Origin: JBBDWZ01 sp050732575
Lineage (GTDB): Bacteria; Gemmatimonadota; Gemmatimonadetes; Longimicrobiales; RSA9
Assembly (NCBI GenBank): GCA_050732575.1
Contig: JBOHRF010000131.1
Span: forward strand, 1 to 12,781
DNA: 12,781 nucleotides
Direction of reading: 5' to 3'
The notes beneath the pieces were generated by a model. That model searched no databases. It was not told where the DNA came from and worked only from the letters and a program-made list of their open reading frames with translations. The translations under genes and the position numbers were made by a program. Positions 1 through 5,831 of this stretch are shown piece by piece; position 1 is the stretch's first letter; the number at the start of each line of letters is the position of its first letter.

Positions 1-2
1 CG

Positions 3-872
3 CGCGCGGCGCTCACCCACGTGGGCGGTCATCCTGACCGGATCGAATTGCACTCGCCCACGCGGTCGCCGCTACGGCCGGCCATGATCGATCACTTGCT
101 GGCGCGCCGGGGCGAGCGCGGGCTGACCGCAGCACAGGCCGAAGAGTCGCTCGCCGATCCGCTGATGTTCGCGGCAGCGATGGTGGGAATCGGCGCGGCC
201 GAGGGTAGCGTGGCCGGCGCAGTGCGCCCGACGAATGAGGTGATCCGCGCTGCTCTATGGTGTATTGGCACCGCGCCCGGTATCGGCACCCTTTCGTCTG
301 CGTTCTACATGGTGGTTCGGCCGTTCCGAGGCCAGCATCCCGAGGTGTTGACCTTCACGGATGCGGGTGTGGTCCCGGAACCGAGCGCCGATCAGCTGAC
401 CGAAATTGCGGCTGCGGCGGCCCAGGCGCGCCGTCAGATCGTGGGCGATCAGCCGCGCGTGGCCTTCCTGTCGTATTCCACGCGCGGCAGCGCGGACGGG
501 CCGGCCGTGCAAAAGGTACGGGAGGCCGCACGCCAGTTCCGAGCGCGTTTTCCGGAGATTATGGCGGACGGCGAAATGCAGGTTGACGCTGCCCTGATGC
601 CTGAAGTGGCGGCGCGAAAAGCGCCGGAGGCGGAACTGGCGGGGAACGCTAACGTGTTGGTCTTTCCCAGTCTGGATGCGGGCAACATCGGGTACAAGCT
701 GGTGCAGCGCCTGGGTGGAGCTCAGGCCATTGGCCCGATATTGCAGGGCCTGGCCCGTCCCGCCAACGACCTTTCGCGCGGCGCGACGCCAGACGATATC
801 GTGAACGTGGCGTGTGTGACCGCATTGCAGGCGGTGCCCTCGGCACCGAACTTGCCCTTGCGGGAATCGTGA
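3..872 (+). CDS. pta: Phosphate acetyltransferase, C-terminal part (5' end outside window)
   Basis: The product interconverts acetyl-CoA plus phosphate and acetyl-phosphate plus CoA in the cytoplasm, feeding acetate formation or acetate assimilation. The reading frame is open from the window edge, so the first GTG (position 21) is probably not the start. Roughly the first 40 to 60 residues of a protein of about 330 residues lie upstream. Family blocks are visible in order: DPLMFAAAMVGIGAAEGSV, then GSADGPAVQKVREA, then DGEMQVDAALMPEVAARKAP, GNIGYKLVQRLGGA, and near the C-terminus NDLSRG, which carries the conserved Ser-Arg pair of Pta active sites. The related Pta-like domain of malic enzyme MaeB usually departs from these blocks, so a stand-alone Pta is preferred, but a fusion cannot be excluded because the N-terminus is missing. 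The next gene starts 34 nt downstream, so co-transcription is plausible. No ackA (acetate kinase) is seen downstream. Confidence 0.93.
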   Translation, partial: RAALTHVGGHPDRIELHSPTRSPLRPAMIDHLLARRGERGLTAAQAEESLADPLMFAAAMVGIGAAEGSVAGAVRPTNEVIRAALWCIGTAPGIGTLSSAFYMVVRPFRGQHPEVLTFTDAGVVPEPSADQLTEIAAAAAQARRQIVGDQPRVAFLSYSTRGSADGPAVQKVREAARQFRARFPEIMADGEMQVDAALMPEVAARKAPEAELAGNANVLVFPSLDAGNIGYKLVQRLGGAQAIGPILQGLARPANDLSRGATPDDIVNVACVTALQAVPSAPNLPLRES

Positions 873-896
873 GACACCCTGAACCAGTCCTCTTGT

Positions 897-904
897 GGGG
901 GGAA
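897..904 (+). promoter_or_regulatory. Ribosome binding site that decides the STAS start
   Basis: A G-rich Shine-Dalgarno stretch (GGGGGGAA) sits just before ATG 907. An in-frame GTG at 895 lies at the edge of this stretch and would add only Met-Gly-Gly-Thr. The site therefore favours ATG 907 as the true start. Confidence 0.7.
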
Positions 905-906
905 CG

Positions 907-1239
907 ATGAGCTTCGATGTGAAGAAGCACGGTGACACAACTGTCATCGACGTGGAGGGGCAGCTGATTGTTGGCAATCGGCAAGAACTGAAGCAGAGGG
1001 TACTCGAGGAATTGGAGAAGGGCGCTCGCAAGTTCTTGATCGACTTTTCCAGCACCGGTTACATCGATTCGTCCGGACTCGGTGTGCTGGTCAGCCTGTC
1101 CAAGAAGATTCGCGAGCAGGGCGGCGAGCTACGTCTAGCAAACTTGAACGAAGACCTGCGCACGCTCTTCGAGTTAACCAAGCTGGACACGCTGTTCCAC
1201 ATCGCGACCAGTCGACAGGAAGCGCTCGCATCCTTCTAG
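907..1239 (+). CDS. STAS-domain anti-anti-sigma factor (RsbV/SpoIIAA type)
   Basis: A 110-residue protein made of a single STAS domain. In partner switching, the unphosphorylated form binds the anti-sigma kinase and frees its target; phosphorylation on a conserved serine blocks this. The sequence shows the expected core FLIDFSSTGYIDSSGLGVLV, with the phospho-acceptor Ser-Ser pair at residues 55-56 followed by GLG. The N-terminal strand pattern TTVIDVEGQLIVGN and the C-terminal LFELTKLDTLFHI helix are also typical. The start is ATG 907, supported by a strong G-rich ribosome binding site; a GTG 12 nt upstream is less likely. The probable partners, an RsbW-like kinase and a SpoIIE phosphatase, begin 280 nt downstream but are separated by a structured gap, so the three may be transcribed separately. 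The target (sigma factor or other) is not in the window. Confidence 0.93.
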   Translation: MSFDVKKHGDTTVIDVEGQLIVGNRQELKQRVLEELEKGARKFLIDFSSTGYIDSSGLGVLVSLSKKIREQGGELRLANLNEDLRTLFELTKLDTLFHIATSRQEALASF

Positions 1240-1518
1240 AAATGCCGGAAGCGGCAAAAAGAAGGAAGAGGGGGAAGTCGTCGTGTTTAGGAGCGATGGA
1301 CCGGGAGTGCACAACGGGTCCACCGCTCCTTCGATTTCACGAGGATGGTAGTTGGTAGGCTGACCTATTCCACTCTTCCGCCCTTCCATTCTTCCTCTCT
1401 TTCTCTCTTCCAGGTTTCCTTCTCACTCCCGTCGCGCTGGCGTTCGCGTTATCATGCCATAAAGGGCCTTGGGGCCGCGGGGGGCCATTCCGGCCCAATG
1501 ACAAGACTTCGGTGAGCG
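1240..1518. other. Structured intergenic region between STAS gene and kinase operon
   Basis: No convincing gene is seen on either strand in this 279-nt gap. It holds, in order: a short hairpin (TGCCG 1243-1247 / CGGCA 1252-1256) followed by an A-run; a purine-rich tract about 1257-1277; a strong 13-pair hairpin at 1289-1330; a pyrimidine-rich tract about 1372-1420; and a GGGCC/GGCCC hairpin (1482-1486 / 1492-1496) 22 nt before the next start codon. A promoter for the downstream operon probably lies near 1425-1470 (for example TATCAT at 1450-1455), but I see no convincing -35 box. The ribosome binding site of the next gene is weak (GGTGAG at 1511-1516). Confidence 0.6.
1289..1330 (+). other. 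Strong imperfect inverted repeat (hairpin)
   Basis: AGGAGCG (1289-1295) pairs with CGCTCCT (1324-1330), and TGGACC (1297-1302) pairs with GGTCCA (1317-1322). A single A/C mismatch lies between the two stems and the loop is 14 nt (1303-1316). It lies 50 nt after the STAS stop codon. It could work as a 3'-end structure, but it lacks a clean T-run (TCGATTT follows), so a classical intrinsic terminator is doubtful. A leader element or an operator are alternatives. Confidence 0.75.
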
Positions 1519-1959
1519 ATGTCGTTCGATTATTCGCTGGAGCTGCCCAACGATCTGCGGGCCATTGAGCGCGCAGTGACGTATCTGATGGATCGCGGCC
1601 TCGAGGTGGGCTTCGACTACGATCGCCTGCGCCTCAATTTCCGGGTAGGCCTGACGGAGGCGCTGGCCAACGCGATTTTGTACGGGAACTGCCGAGACCC
1701 GCGCAAACGGGTGCGCGTGAAGGCCTGGCTGTCATCTGAGGAGATCACGGTCCAGGTCACGGATGAAGGACGCGGTTTCGATCCCGAAAAGTTGCTGGAT
1801 CCAACGTTGCCCAGGAACCGCATGCGTGCCGGCGGCCGCGGCATTTTTCTGATTCGCAAGTTGATGGATCGGGTGGAGTTCAATGAGTCGGGCAACTCCA
1901 TCACCATGGTGCTGCAGAATCGGGCGGGTGTGGCCGCAGAAGGTCGAGAAACGCGGTGA
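1519..1959 (+). CDS. RsbW-like anti-sigma serine kinase (GHKL ATPase)
   Basis: A 146-residue cytoplasmic protein with one HATPase_c domain of the RsbW/SpoIIAB class. These proteins bind and inhibit a target (often a sigma factor) and phosphorylate the STAS partner on serine. The ATP-binding boxes are all present: N-box LTEALANAILYGN (Glu47, Asn51), G1 box DEGRGFDP (Asp82) and G2 box GGRGIFLIRKLMD (residues 105-117). The family size fits (RsbW about 160, SpoIIAB 146). The start ATG 1519 has only a modest GGTGAG ribosome binding site. The gene ends by overlapping the phosphatase start (GTGA at 1956-1959), which indicates translational coupling. Its natural substrate is likely the STAS protein at 907-1239. 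That pairing is inferred from proximity. Confidence 0.92.
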   Translation: MSFDYSLELPNDLRAIERAVTYLMDRGLEVGFDYDRLRLNFRVGLTEALANAILYGNCRDPRKRVRVKAWLSSEEITVQVTDEGRGFDPEKLLDPTLPRNRMRAGGRGIFLIRKLMDRVEFNESGNSITMVLQNRAGVAAEGRETR

Positions 1960-3530
1960 CCGTCACTACGTTTTCAGACCTCGCCCCTTTGCCTGCTTCC
2001 GTGGGAGCTGCGCTGGAAGCGTTCCGCCGAATACACGATTGCCTGGAAGTGCGGTTGTGGAGCGAGCAACAGGGATCGTGGTCCTGTCTTTTCCCCGGCG
2101 GTGATGGACAGCCTCAAGGCTCGTCTCTGCGCGTGCCCGTCGAACTGGCGGACGGCCTGCGTCTCGAGCTGGAAGCAAAAGGCGGAAGCGCACGCACCGC
2201 CGATCTGGAATTCCTGAGCCACACATTGCAACAGATGCTCGGCTACGAGCGGGAGGCACGGTCGGCCGCGCGTGAGCTGACCGAGCGCTACGAAGAGATC
2301 AACCTTCTCTATTTCATCAGTGAAGTCCTGGCATCGGTGCTGTCCATTCCCGATGCGGCGCACTGGATCCTGGCGGAAGTGGCTGATGTGCTGGGTGCAC
2401 GACGCGCATCACTCTGGGTCTACCATCCGGACGACCATCAATTGCACTTGGCAGCCGCGGTCGGTGAGGATGGGCTCAAGGGTCCAATCCGCATTGATGA
2501 TTCCGATTCGGCTACGGCCTGGGTGTTCCGCGAGAAAGAAGCGCTCAACATCGAGCGGGGAACGGCGGCTGCACATTTGCCCCGACTCGAGCCACGACCG
2601 CAGGGCCGGGAGGCATTTCTGTCCGTGCCCATCAACTATACGCCACCTGGCGCGGAATCGCGCACCGTGGGCGTCATCACTCTGGTCGGCCGGCGCAGCA
2701 ATGTGCGCTTCAATGCGGGCGATGCGCGGCTGCTGGCCGCCATTGCCAGTCAAATTGGCGCAGCGCTGGAAACACAGCGGTTGGTGCAGGAAAGTTTGCG
2801 CCAGGAGCGGCTGGTGCGTGAACTGGAGCTGGCGCACGACCTGCAGCTCAAGCTGCTGCCCGATGCTTCCAAGTTTGCGGCAGCCGTAGAAATAGCGGCG
2901 CGCTGCGCGCCCGCCGACTCGGTAGGCGGCGACTTCTACCAGCTGTTCCGGCTGGCGAATGACCGGATGGGCATCATGATCGGCGATGTCTCCAGTCACG
3001 GCTTCCCGGCCGCCTTGATCATGGCGCTCGCCATTAGTGCCGCTGGCATTTATGCACAACAGGCGGGTCCGCCCGGTGAAGTGCTGCGCAACGTGCATCA
3101 AGCTCTCAAAAAAGAACTGGAAAGCACGGAGATGTATCTCACGCTGTTCTATTGCGTGGTCGATTCCCGCAAGGGCCGGCTCACGTACGCCAATGCCGGA
3201 CACCCGCATGCATTTCGGATTAGCCGTGAGGGCGGTGTCGAGCGACTGGGCGCGACAGATCCACCCATGGGTATGATTCCGCTGGACAAGTATCACGAGG
3301 CCACGGCTGAGTGGCAGGCTGGACAGGACCTGCTTTGCCTGTTCACCGATGGACTTTCCGATGCGTTCGGTGATAAAGAAATGAATGGCGAAGCCAGCCT
3401 GATCGCTCAGGTTTGCCGCGACCGTTTGCGCACACCCCAGGAAATCCTGACGCGCCTGTTCGAACGCGCAGAACACGCCACGCTACGCGTACCACCCGAC
3501 GATCGATCGGCCGTATTGCTGCGCGGATGA
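1956..3530 (+). CDS. GAF-domain SpoIIE/RsbU-type serine phosphatase
   Basis: A 524-residue PP2C-type phosphatase, expected to dephosphorylate the STAS anti-anti-sigma factor. Residues about 1-85 form an unassigned region with some GAF-like beta pattern. A helical stretch rich in Glu and Arg (about 85-112) leads into a GAF domain (about 113-275), and a second helix about 278-300 (RQERLVRELELAHDLQLKL) links to the SpoIIE domain (about 310-524). Metal-binding aspartates are present: GGDFYQ (Asp326), GDVSSHG (Asp344), TDGLSDAFG (Asp465) and PDDRSAVLL (Asp515/Asp516), and NAGHPH is the usual family block. No signal peptide or membrane span is seen, so it is cytosolic and the GAF ligand sets its input. 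The start is GTG 1956, overlapping the kinase stop by 4 nt; its stop overlaps the rsmA start (ATGA 3527-3530). Confidence 0.93.
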   Translation: MTVTTFSDLAPLPASVGAALEAFRRIHDCLEVRLWSEQQGSWSCLFPGGDGQPQGSSLRVPVELADGLRLELEAKGGSARTADLEFLSHTLQQMLGYEREARSAARELTERYEEINLLYFISEVLASVLSIPDAAHWILAEVADVLGARRASLWVYHPDDHQLHLAAAVGEDGLKGPIRIDDSDSATAWVFREKEALNIERGTAAAHLPRLEPRPQGREAFLSVPINYTPPGAESRTVGVITLVGRRSNVRFNAGDARLLAAIASQIGAALETQRLVQESLRQERLVRELELAHDLQLKLLPDASKFAAAVEIAARCAPADSVGGDFYQLFRLANDRMGIMIGDVSSHGFPAALIMALAISAAGIYAQQAGPPGEVLRNVHQALKKELESTEMYLTLFYCVVDSRKGRLTYANAGHPHAFRISREGGVERLGATDPPMGMIPLDKYHEATAEWQAGQDLLCLFTDGLSDAFGDKEMNGEASLIAQVCRDRLRTPQEILTRLFERAEHATLRVPPDDRSAVLLRG

Positions 3531-4360
3531 GCAAGCCCGGTCGCGCCCGCAAGTCACTCGGCCAGAATTTCCTGCTGGACCCGAACATTCAGAGGAAGAT
3601 TGTGGCCGCGCTGGACCCCCAACCCATGGACACAGTGATCGAAATCGGCCCGGGCCTGGGTGCGCTCACCAGCCACCTGGTCGGCCGCGTCAAGCGGCTC
3701 ATCGCCATTGAGCTGGATGACCGGTTGGCCACTTCGCTGCAACAGGAGTACCAGGGCCGGACCGATTTTACCCTGCTGCACCAGGATGTGATGCAGTGCG
3801 ATTTCAAAACGCTGGCGCCTGCGGGCGACTATAAGGTGATTGGTAACATACCCTACAACATCACGACACCCTTGTTGTTCCGATTGCTGCAGCCTTCCGC
3901 CCGGCCGCGTGTGCTCGTGCTCATGTTGCAAAAGGAAGTCGCCCAGCGTATCACGACCGGGCCGGGCAGCAAAGAGTATGGCGCGCTCAGTGTGGGCGTG
4001 CAGTCGGTGGCGCGCGCTGAACGATTGTTCAACGTGAGCCGTTCCGCCTTTCGACCCGTGCCCGGCGTGGATTCAACTGTACTGCGCATCACACCCATGC
4101 AACCGCCACCGTTGCAAGCGGAAGAAGAAGCGGACATGCGCACGCTGACGCGTACTCTATTCGGCCAGCGACGCAAACAAATGCAGAGCGTACTTCGACA
4201 CGCACCCGAATACCAGCTCAGTGCGGCCGATGTAAAGGACCTGGAGACCGGGACTCACATCGACCTGAACGCGCGCCCGGAAGCGCTGGCGCCCGAGCAG
4301 TTCATAGCCCTATCCCGCAGCCTGCGCAACGCAGGCCGTCCGCTCAGGAGCGCAGCGTGA
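3527..4360 (+). CDS. rsmA: 16S rRNA (adenine-N6,N6) dimethyltransferase RsmA/KsgA
   Basis: The enzyme uses S-adenosylmethionine to dimethylate two adjacent adenines near the 3' end of 16S rRNA, a late step of small-subunit maturation. The 277-residue length fits the family. Motifs seen: KSLGQNFLLD (residues 9-18), the SAM-binding EIGPGLGALT (39-48), the acidic loop IAIELDDRLA, and the catalytic NIPYNITTPLLFRLL (Asn107-Tyr110), followed by PVPGVDSTVLRI and the C-terminal LFGQRRKQM. The start was set at ATG 3527, overlapping the phosphatase stop (ATGA), because the protein then begins SKPGRARKSLGQNF as in relatives. An upstream in-frame GTG near 3413 would add 38 basic residues of phosphatase-overlapping sequence and is rejected. 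The stop overlaps the start of the next gene (GTGA 4357-4360). A housekeeping rRNA modifier inside a signalling operon is unusual. Confidence 0.96.
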   Translation: MSKPGRARKSLGQNFLLDPNIQRKIVAALDPQPMDTVIEIGPGLGALTSHLVGRVKRLIAIELDDRLATSLQQEYQGRTDFTLLHQDVMQCDFKTLAPAGDYKVIGNIPYNITTPLLFRLLQPSARPRVLVLMLQKEVAQRITTGPGSKEYGALSVGVQSVARAERLFNVSRSAFRPVPGVDSTVLRITPMQPPPLQAEEEADMRTLTRTLFGQRRKQMQSVLRHAPEYQLSAADVKDLETGTHIDLNARPEALAPEQFIALSRSLRNAGRPLRSAA

Positions 4361-5049
4361 ACCTGCGCGAACTGGTGGCTGTACTCGCCCATGAAATGCG
4401 CACGCCACTGGCCGCTATTCTGGGCTACCAGGAGCTGCTCACCGAGGGGATCTACGGTGAACTGGATACGCGCCAACGTGAACCGGTTGAGCGCATTCAA
4501 CGTGCAGCCGAGCAAATCCTCAGCCTGGTGGACGGGTTACAGGCCCTGGCCGCTACCGACACCTCCAGCGGCGACGAGCGGACCGATACCGATACGGGAG
4601 CAATCGCCCGGTCTCTGAGCGATCGGCTGCGCCCACTCGCCCATGGCTACGATGCGAAACTCGAAATCGAACACCAGCCGCTCGCCCACATCTTCCAGTT
4701 CCCGCTCTCTCGTTTCTTGCGCGCTGCCGAAATCGCCATCATCGCCGCCATTAAATCGTCTCCGGGCCGATCCCTCCGCCTGGCCTGCTGGCTCACCGAT
4801 GGTCAGGTGGTCTGCCGAATTGGTGGCAGCGGGCTCGACCCTCTGCACGATCAGCCACTTGGCCTGAACTTCGATGAGCCACAGCCCGTCCGCTTCAATG
4901 CCGCTCAGCTTCGCCTCGCCATGGCCCGCGCCACCCTGGGCCTGGCCGGTGGCACCGTGCGGCTCCAGGCCCAGCCTGACGGTACCACGCTGGAACTGCT
5001 GCTGCCCGCTCAACCCGCTGCAATTGACGTTGCGGAACCCCCGGGGTAG
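4357..5049 (+). CDS. Sensorless H-box protein with degenerate histidine-kinase ATPase domain
   Basis: A 230-residue protein that starts directly with a histidine-kinase dimerisation/phospho-acceptor domain: LAHEMRTPLAAILGYQELL, His12, with the second helix about residues 38-65. The following region (about 100-228) is placed like a HATPase domain and ends with an apparent relic of the family's last strands (GGTVRLQAQPDGTTLELLLP), but the nucleotide-binding boxes are lost. The N-box asparagines are replaced (EIAIIAAIKSS, 125-135), the G1 Asp is replaced (IGGSGLD, 155-161) and the G2 glycines are absent (AAQLRLAMARATLGL). There is no sensor, membrane span or signal peptide. This layout matches phosphotransfer proteins such as Spo0B and ChpT better than an active kinase; that role is inferred. 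The start GTG 4357 overlaps the rsmA stop. The stop codon lies inside the putative rex promoter. Confidence 0.82.
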   Translation: MNLRELVAVLAHEMRTPLAAILGYQELLTEGIYGELDTRQREPVERIQRAAEQILSLVDGLQALAATDTSSGDERTDTDTGAIARSLSDRLRPLAHGYDAKLEIEHQPLAHIFQFPLSRFLRAAEIAIIAAIKSSPGRSLRLACWLTDGQVVCRIGGSGLDPLHDQPLGLNFDEPQPVRFNAAQLRLAMARATLGLAGGTVRLQAQPDGTTLELLLPAQPAAIDVAEPPG

Positions 5050-5052
5050 GTT
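5024..5052 (+). promoter_or_regulatory. Putative rex promoter (-35 TTGACG, -10 TAGGTT)
   Basis: TTGACG at 5024-5029 matches the -35 consensus at five of six positions. A 17-nt spacer leads to TAGGTT (5047-5052), a weaker -10 that matches three positions. The predicted start of transcription, near 5059, falls inside the Rex operator. The promoter lies within the end of the upstream gene, whose stop codon TAG is part of the -10 box. Confidence 0.5.
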
Positions 5053-5057
5053 GGAGT

Positions 5058-5075
5058 TTGTGAACGCTTTCACAT
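5058..5075 (+). promoter_or_regulatory. Rex operator (ROP site)
   Basis: TTGTGAACGCTTTCACAT is an inverted repeat with TTGTGAA and TTCACAT arms around a 4-nt centre. It matches the known Rex consensus TTGTGAA-N4-TTCACAA except for the last base. It lies about 50 nt before the rex start codon and over the predicted transcription start, so repression by Rex when NADH is low is the expected logic. Confidence 0.88.
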
Positions 5076-5123
5076 GGGGAGAGCGAACACGGCGAAGCGG
5101 CCCGAGCACGTGAGCTGTTGAAC

Positions 5124-5831
5124 ATGAAGAAGGTTTCCGAGTCGACGGTGGGCCGGTTGTCCATCTATCTGCGTTTGCTGCATGAGTTGGACGGCGAGGG
5201 AGTGCAGACGCTTTCCAGCGAGGAGCTCGCGCGGCGCTGCGGCACGACGGCTGCACAGGTCCGCAAGGACCTTTCGTTTTTTGGCACGTTTGGAAAACGC
5301 GGATTGGGCTACGGCGTACCGGAATTGATTGCTGCGCTGCGGTCGATCCTGGGCCTGGAGCGGCGCTGGCGAGTGGCGCTGGTGGGAGCGGGCAAGATCG
5401 GGGTAGCGCTGCTGGGCTATCAGGATTTTCGGCGCCAGGGTTTTTACATCACGGCGGTGTTTGATGCGGATCGCGGCAAAATTGGACAGCGCTGGCACGA
5501 TTTGGAAATCCGAGCCGACGCGGAAATGGAAACGGCATTGCGCACGGAATCGATCGACATTGCGATCGTAGCGGTGCCGGCAGAATCGGCGCAGCCGGTG
5601 GTAGACCGAATTGTCGCCGCGGGTGTACGCGCCATCCTGAATTTTGCGCCGACCAAGTTGAGCGTACCGTCCGGAGTCGCGCTAAAGAACGTGAACATGG
5701 CGGTCGAGCTGGAGGGTTTGTCGTATGCACTGGCCAATGGCACGCGCACCGGGCGCGGGAGCAGGCGCAGCCGGGCCGGCTCATTGAAAGGAACCGTGCC
5801 GCGCAATGGTGCGGGCCCCGCTCGTCACTGA
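5124..5831 (+). CDS. rex: Redox-sensing transcriptional repressor Rex
   Basis: Rex represses fermentation and respiration genes when NAD+ is high and leaves DNA when NADH binds. The N-terminal winged helix (about residues 5-75) has RLSIYLRLLHEL, LSSEELARRCGTTAAQVRKD and SFFGTFGKRGLGYGV, all typical of Rex. The NADH-binding Rossmann domain starts with ALVGAGKIGVAL (GxGxxG at residues 88-93) and continues through VFDADRGKIG, IAIVAVPAESAQ and ILNFAP; the swapped C-terminal helix is LEGLSYAL. The start is ATG 5124; a TTG at 5118 would add two residues. A Gly/Arg/Ser-rich basic tail of about 30 residues after the family's normal end is unusual. The gene has a matching Rex operator upstream, which indicates autoregulation. 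Its last 26 nt overlap the arcA start, so the two are probably one transcript. Confidence 0.96.
   Translation: MKKVSESTVGRLSIYLRLLHELDGEGVQTLSSEELARRCGTTAAQVRKDLSFFGTFGKRGLGYGVPELIAALRSILGLERRWRVALVGAGKIGVALLGYQDFRRQGFYITAVFDADRGKIGQRWHDLEIRADAEMETALRTESIDIAIVAVPAESAQPVVDRIVAAGVRAILNFAPTKLSVPSGVALKNVNMAVELEGLSYALANGTRTGRGSRRSRAGSLKGTVPRNGAGPARH

Noticed and set aside
255..1055. Open frame on the - strand spanning the end of pta and the STAS gene
   Set aside because: It crosses two well-supported genes and the gap between them, and its product looks like composition-driven noise.
1243..1260. Hairpin right after the STAS stop as an intrinsic terminator
   Set aside because: It is only 5 pairs and is followed by A residues, not T, on the + strand.
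2409..3476. Open frame on the - strand (355 codons) antisense to the SpoIIE phosphatase
   Set aside because: It lies wholly inside a well-supported gene and shows no recognisable motif or ribosome binding site.
3413..3526. Longer start for rsmA
   Set aside because: The extra 38 residues are the Arg/Thr/Pro-rich shadow of the phosphatase C-terminus, and ATG 3527 gives the usual RsmA N-terminus with a 4-nt overlap.
5036..5047. CCCCCGGGG palindrome at the end of the H-box gene as a terminator
   Set aside because: There is no room for a loop, no T-run, and the sequence is better explained as the spacer of the putative rex promoter.
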